DNA of 8,738 nucleotides from Acidimicrobiia bacterium (GTDB lineage: Bacteria; Actinomycetota; Acidimicrobiia; IMCC26256; JAENVU01), in contig JANYLF010000312.1 of the NCBI GenBank assembly GCA_025357995.1, positions 1 to 8,738 on the forward strand. The letters are read 5' to 3'. The number at the start of each line of letters is the position of its first letter. Position 1 is the first letter of the stretch. The notes beneath the pieces were generated by a model. The model worked only from the letters and a program-made list of their open reading frames with translations. It was not told the DNA's origin and searched no databases. Positions 6,906 to 8,738 of the stretch are shown in pieces. The position numbers were made by a program, and so were the translations under genes.

Positions 6906-6919
6906 AGATCTCGAGGTCT
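6906..6919 (+). promoter_or_regulatory. Near-palindrome covering the rplU ribosome binding site
   Basis: AGATCTCGAGGTCT is a 14-base inverted repeat with one imperfect pair, which becomes a G-U pair in RNA. As RNA it can form a 5-pair stem with a UCGA loop and would hold the only Shine-Dalgarno-like sequence (GAGG, 6913-6916, 12 bases before ATG). It could be a small translational control element or an operator, or chance. Confidence 0.35.
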
Positions 6920-6928
6920 TTCCGCGCC

Positions 6929-7237
6929 ATGTACGCAGTGATCACCACAGGTGGCAAGCAATACAAGGTCGAAACCGGCCAGCAGCTCGATGTCGAGCGC
7001 CTGGGTGTCGATGAGGGTGAGGTCGCGCTGCGGCCGGTGCTCGTCGTCGACGGTTCGACGATTCTGGCCACGCCGAGCCAACTCGACGGCGCGTCCGTGA
7101 CTGCGAAGGTCGTCGGCGCGGCGAAAGGCCCGAAGATCGACGGGTTCGTCTACAAGCCGAAGTCGAACAACCGCAAGCGTTGGGGCCACCGGCAGCACTA
7201 CACCACCATCGAGATCACCGCGATTACGAAGGGCTGA
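6929..7237 (+). CDS. rplU: 50S ribosomal protein L21
   Basis: A 102-residue ribosomal protein, full length for the family, that binds 23S rRNA in the large subunit. It opens with MYAVITTGGKQYKVETGQ, the L21 signature. It ends with a basic RNA-binding segment, FVYKPKSNNRKRWGHRQHYT (residues 73-92), followed by the terminal strand IEITAI. The ATG is the only start that gives the conserved N-terminus; its Shine-Dalgarno is weak (GAGG, 12 bases upstream). The gene follows RNase E/G after 42 bases and is 3 bases from rpmA, the standard L21-L27-Obg order. Confidence 0.97.
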   Translation: MYAVITTGGKQYKVETGQQLDVERLGVDEGEVALRPVLVVDGSTILATPSQLDGASVTAKVVGAAKGPKIDGFVYKPKSNNRKRWGHRQHYTTIEITAITKG

Positions 7238-7240
7238 CCA

Positions 7241-7492
7241 ATGTCGAAGAAGAAGGGTGCAGCCTCCTCCCGGAACGGCCGTGATTCCTCGGCCCAACGG
7301 CTCGGGATCAAGGTGTACAGCGGGACCGAGGTCACGGCGGGAACGATCATCGTGCGCCAGCGCGGTACCAAGTTCCACCCCGGCGACAACGTGGGCCGCG
7401 GTGGGGACGACACCCTGTTCGCGACGGCCGACGGCGTCGTGAAGTTCGGTCACCGTCGCGGGCGCAAGCTCGTCGACATCCTCCCCGGCTAA
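7241..7492 (+). CDS. rpmA: 50S ribosomal protein L27
   Basis: An 83-residue large-subunit protein whose N-terminal tail reaches the peptidyl-transferase centre. The body is highly conserved: SSRNGRDSSAQRLGIKVYSG, then TIIVRQRGTKFHPGDNVGRG and DTLFATADGVVKF. The tail is SKKKGAA instead of the common AHKKGGG. There is no long N-terminal extension of the Firmicutes type that needs the Prp protease. The Shine-Dalgarno GAAGGG (7228-7233) lies in the rplU end, 7 bases before the ATG, so L21 and L27 are probably translated in step. Confidence 0.97.
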   Translation: MSKKKGAASSRNGRDSSAQRLGIKVYSGTEVTAGTIIVRQRGTKFHPGDNVGRGGDDTLFATADGVVKFGHRRGRKLVDILPG

Positions 7493-7505
7493 CCAGCACT
7501 CCCGC

Positions 7506-8738
7506 GTGTCCAACTTCGTCGACGAAGCGCAGTTGAACGTGCGCGGTGGCGATGGTGGCGCCGGTTGCATCTCCTTCCGTCGCGAATCGCACGTGCCCAA
7601 GGGCGGACCCGACGGTGGGGACGGCGGAAATGGTGGCGACGTGTGGTTGCAGGCCGATCGCAACGTCGCGTCGCTCCTCTCATTCCGCGACCACCCGCAT
7701 CGCCGCGGCCCGTCCGGGACGCACGGCTCGGGCAACCAACGTCATGGCGCTTCGGGCGCGGACCTGACCGTGTACGTCCCCGAAGGGACGACGATCCGTC
7801 ATCACGAGACTGACGCACTCATCGCGGATCTCGTCGGCCATGGAGATCGATGGCTCGCCGCCCGCGGTGGTCGCGGCGGCAAGGGCAACGCCCGTTTCCT
7901 TTCAAACGCGCGGCGTGCCCCGACCTTTGCCGAACAGGGTGAGTACGGCGAGGAGCACTGGCTCCGCCTCGAACTTCGGCTGATGGCCGACGCCGCATTG
8001 GTCGGGTTTCCCAATGCCGGCAAGTCCACGCTGATTGCGGCCGTCAGCGCGGCGAAGCCGAAGATCGCGAACTATCCGTTCACCACCTTGGTCCCGAATC
8101 TGGGCGTGGTGCGTTTCCAGGATCACGAGTTCGTCGTCGCCGACATCCCGGGCCTGATCGAAGGTGCCGCAGAGGGTCGCGGGCTCGGCCATCAGTTCCT
8201 CCGACACGTCGAGCGCACACGGGTGTTGGTGGTGCTGCTCGATCTCGCGCCGATGGACGGGCGCAGCCCCGAGGATCAGGAACGCATCCTCCTCGACGAG
8301 CTCGGCCGCTATCAGCCGGAGCTCTTGACCCGGCCGCGCATCGTCGTGGGCACGAAGGTTGATGTCGCGCAGTTCGAGACCGAACATTTCTCGATCTCCG
8401 CCGTCACCCACCAGGGCCTCGACGAGCTCATGGGTCAACTCGGCACGCTGATCGAAGGCGCGCGGGAATCCGTACCGACGCCCGAGACCTACGTGGTGCA
8501 CCGACCCGCCGAGGAGGGGTTTTCGGTCACCCGCGAATCCGACGGTGCGTTCCGATTGGCGGGACGATCGGCGGAACGCGTCGTGGCGATGGCCGACCTC
8601 ACCAATATCGAGGCGCTCGACTACATCCACCAACGATTCCGCAAGATGGGAGTCGAAAAGGCGCTGGCCCGCGCCGGCGCGCGCGAAGGTGACCTCGTGC
8701 GGATCGGAGACATCGAGCTGGAATACGTGGAAGGCCTC
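7506..8738 (+). CDS. obgE: Obg GTPase (CgtA/ObgE), 3' end cut by window
   Basis: Large-subunit assembly and stress GTPase; 411 residues are visible in one open frame with no stop before the window edge. The Gly-rich Obg fold covers about 2-158 (FVDEAQLNVRGGDGGAGC, VPKGGPDGGDGGNGGDV, GGRGGKGNARF). The G domain covers about 159-318: P-loop GFPNAGKST (167-175), PFTT (191-194), DIPG (213-216), GTKVD (282-286) and ISA (297-299). The C-terminal OCT domain covers about 326-408 (ETYVVHRP, FRKMGVEKAL, EGDLVRIGDIELEY), so only a few residues are probably missing. GTG 7506 gives the family N-terminus (SNFVDEA) and lies 13 bases after rpmA. I see no Shine-Dalgarno before it, so coupling to L27 translation is likely. 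The G4 motif has Thr in place of the usual Asn, and the segment between G4 and G5 is unusually short. Confidence 0.95.
   Translation, partial: MSNFVDEAQLNVRGGDGGAGCISFRRESHVPKGGPDGGDGGNGGDVWLQADRNVASLLSFRDHPHRRGPSGTHGSGNQRHGASGADLTVYVPEGTTIRHHETDALIADLVGHGDRWLAARGGRGGKGNARFLSNARRAPTFAEQGEYGEEHWLRLELRLMADAALVGFPNAGKSTLIAAVSAAKPKIANYPFTTLVPNLGVVRFQDHEFVVADIPGLIEGAAEGRGLGHQFLRHVERTRVLVVLLDLAPMDGRSPEDQERILLDELGRYQPELLTRPRIVVGTKVDVAQFETEHFSISAVTHQGLDELMGQLGTLIEGARESVPTPETYVVHRPAEEGFSVTRESDGAFRLAGRSAERVVAMADLTNIEALDYIHQRFRKMGVEKALARAGAREGDLVRIGDIELEYVEGL

Noticed and set aside
6887..6928. Intrinsic terminator after RNase E/G
   Set aside because: There is no strong GC stem followed by a T-run, so the operon probably reads on into rplU.
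5330..7735. 801-residue open frame on the minus strand
   Set aside because: It lies opposite RNase E/G, L21 and L27, all of which have strong family motifs. Its translation is rich in Arg, His, Asp and Leu with no recognisable domain, as expected for a mirror frame in GC-rich DNA.
1..8738. Mobile element, CRISPR, toxin-antitoxin or defence system
   Set aside because: Every stretch is accounted for by housekeeping genes in one orientation with short gaps. I saw no terminal inverted repeats, spacer arrays or small accessory gene pairs.

Overview
This is a compact, GC-rich, single-strand block of core genes. Eight protein-coding genes all read on the + strand, with gaps of 0 to 42 bases and two 4-base stop/start overlaps. 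The GC-ending codons, GTG and TTG starts, Ser/Thr-rich linkers in a cell-wall lipoprotein, and the gene order (radical SAM TIGR03960, DUF2344, RNase E/G, L21, L27, Obg) point to an actinobacterium. The style of the proteins suggests the Acidimicrobiia or a neighbouring deep lineage; that placement is inference, since no rRNA is present.

Layout. Bases 20-1156 encode RodA, the SEDS glycosyltransferase of cell elongation. It overlaps by 4 bases a lipoprotein L,D-transpeptidase (1153-2079, TTG start), so polymerisation and 3-3 crosslinking of peptidoglycan are encoded together. After a 26-base gap holding a small hairpin comes a radical SAM protein of the TIGR03960 type (2106-4049). It overlaps by 4 bases its usual partner, the DUF2344/TIGR03936 protein (4046-4780). 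Next are an RNase E/G-family endoribonuclease with a roughly 280-residue disordered N-terminal extension (4793-6886), ribosomal proteins L21 (6929-7237) and L27 (7241-7492), and the ribosome-assembly GTPase Obg (7506 to the window edge, missing only its extreme 3' end).

How they fit together. The first two genes act on the cell wall. The last four act on RNA processing and large-subunit biogenesis. The radical SAM/DUF2344 pair has no established reaction, but its position beside RNase E/G, L21, L27 and Obg suggests an RNA- or ribosome-linked role. That pair is the least understood part of the window.

I found no mobile element, CRISPR array, tRNA, rRNA or sign of recent transfer, and no gene-free stretch over 300 bases. 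The window reads as ordinary housekeeping DNA. The items worth a second look are lineage-specific details inside known families: cysteine clusters, motif substitutions, the placement of disordered tails, and a possible leader structure before L21.
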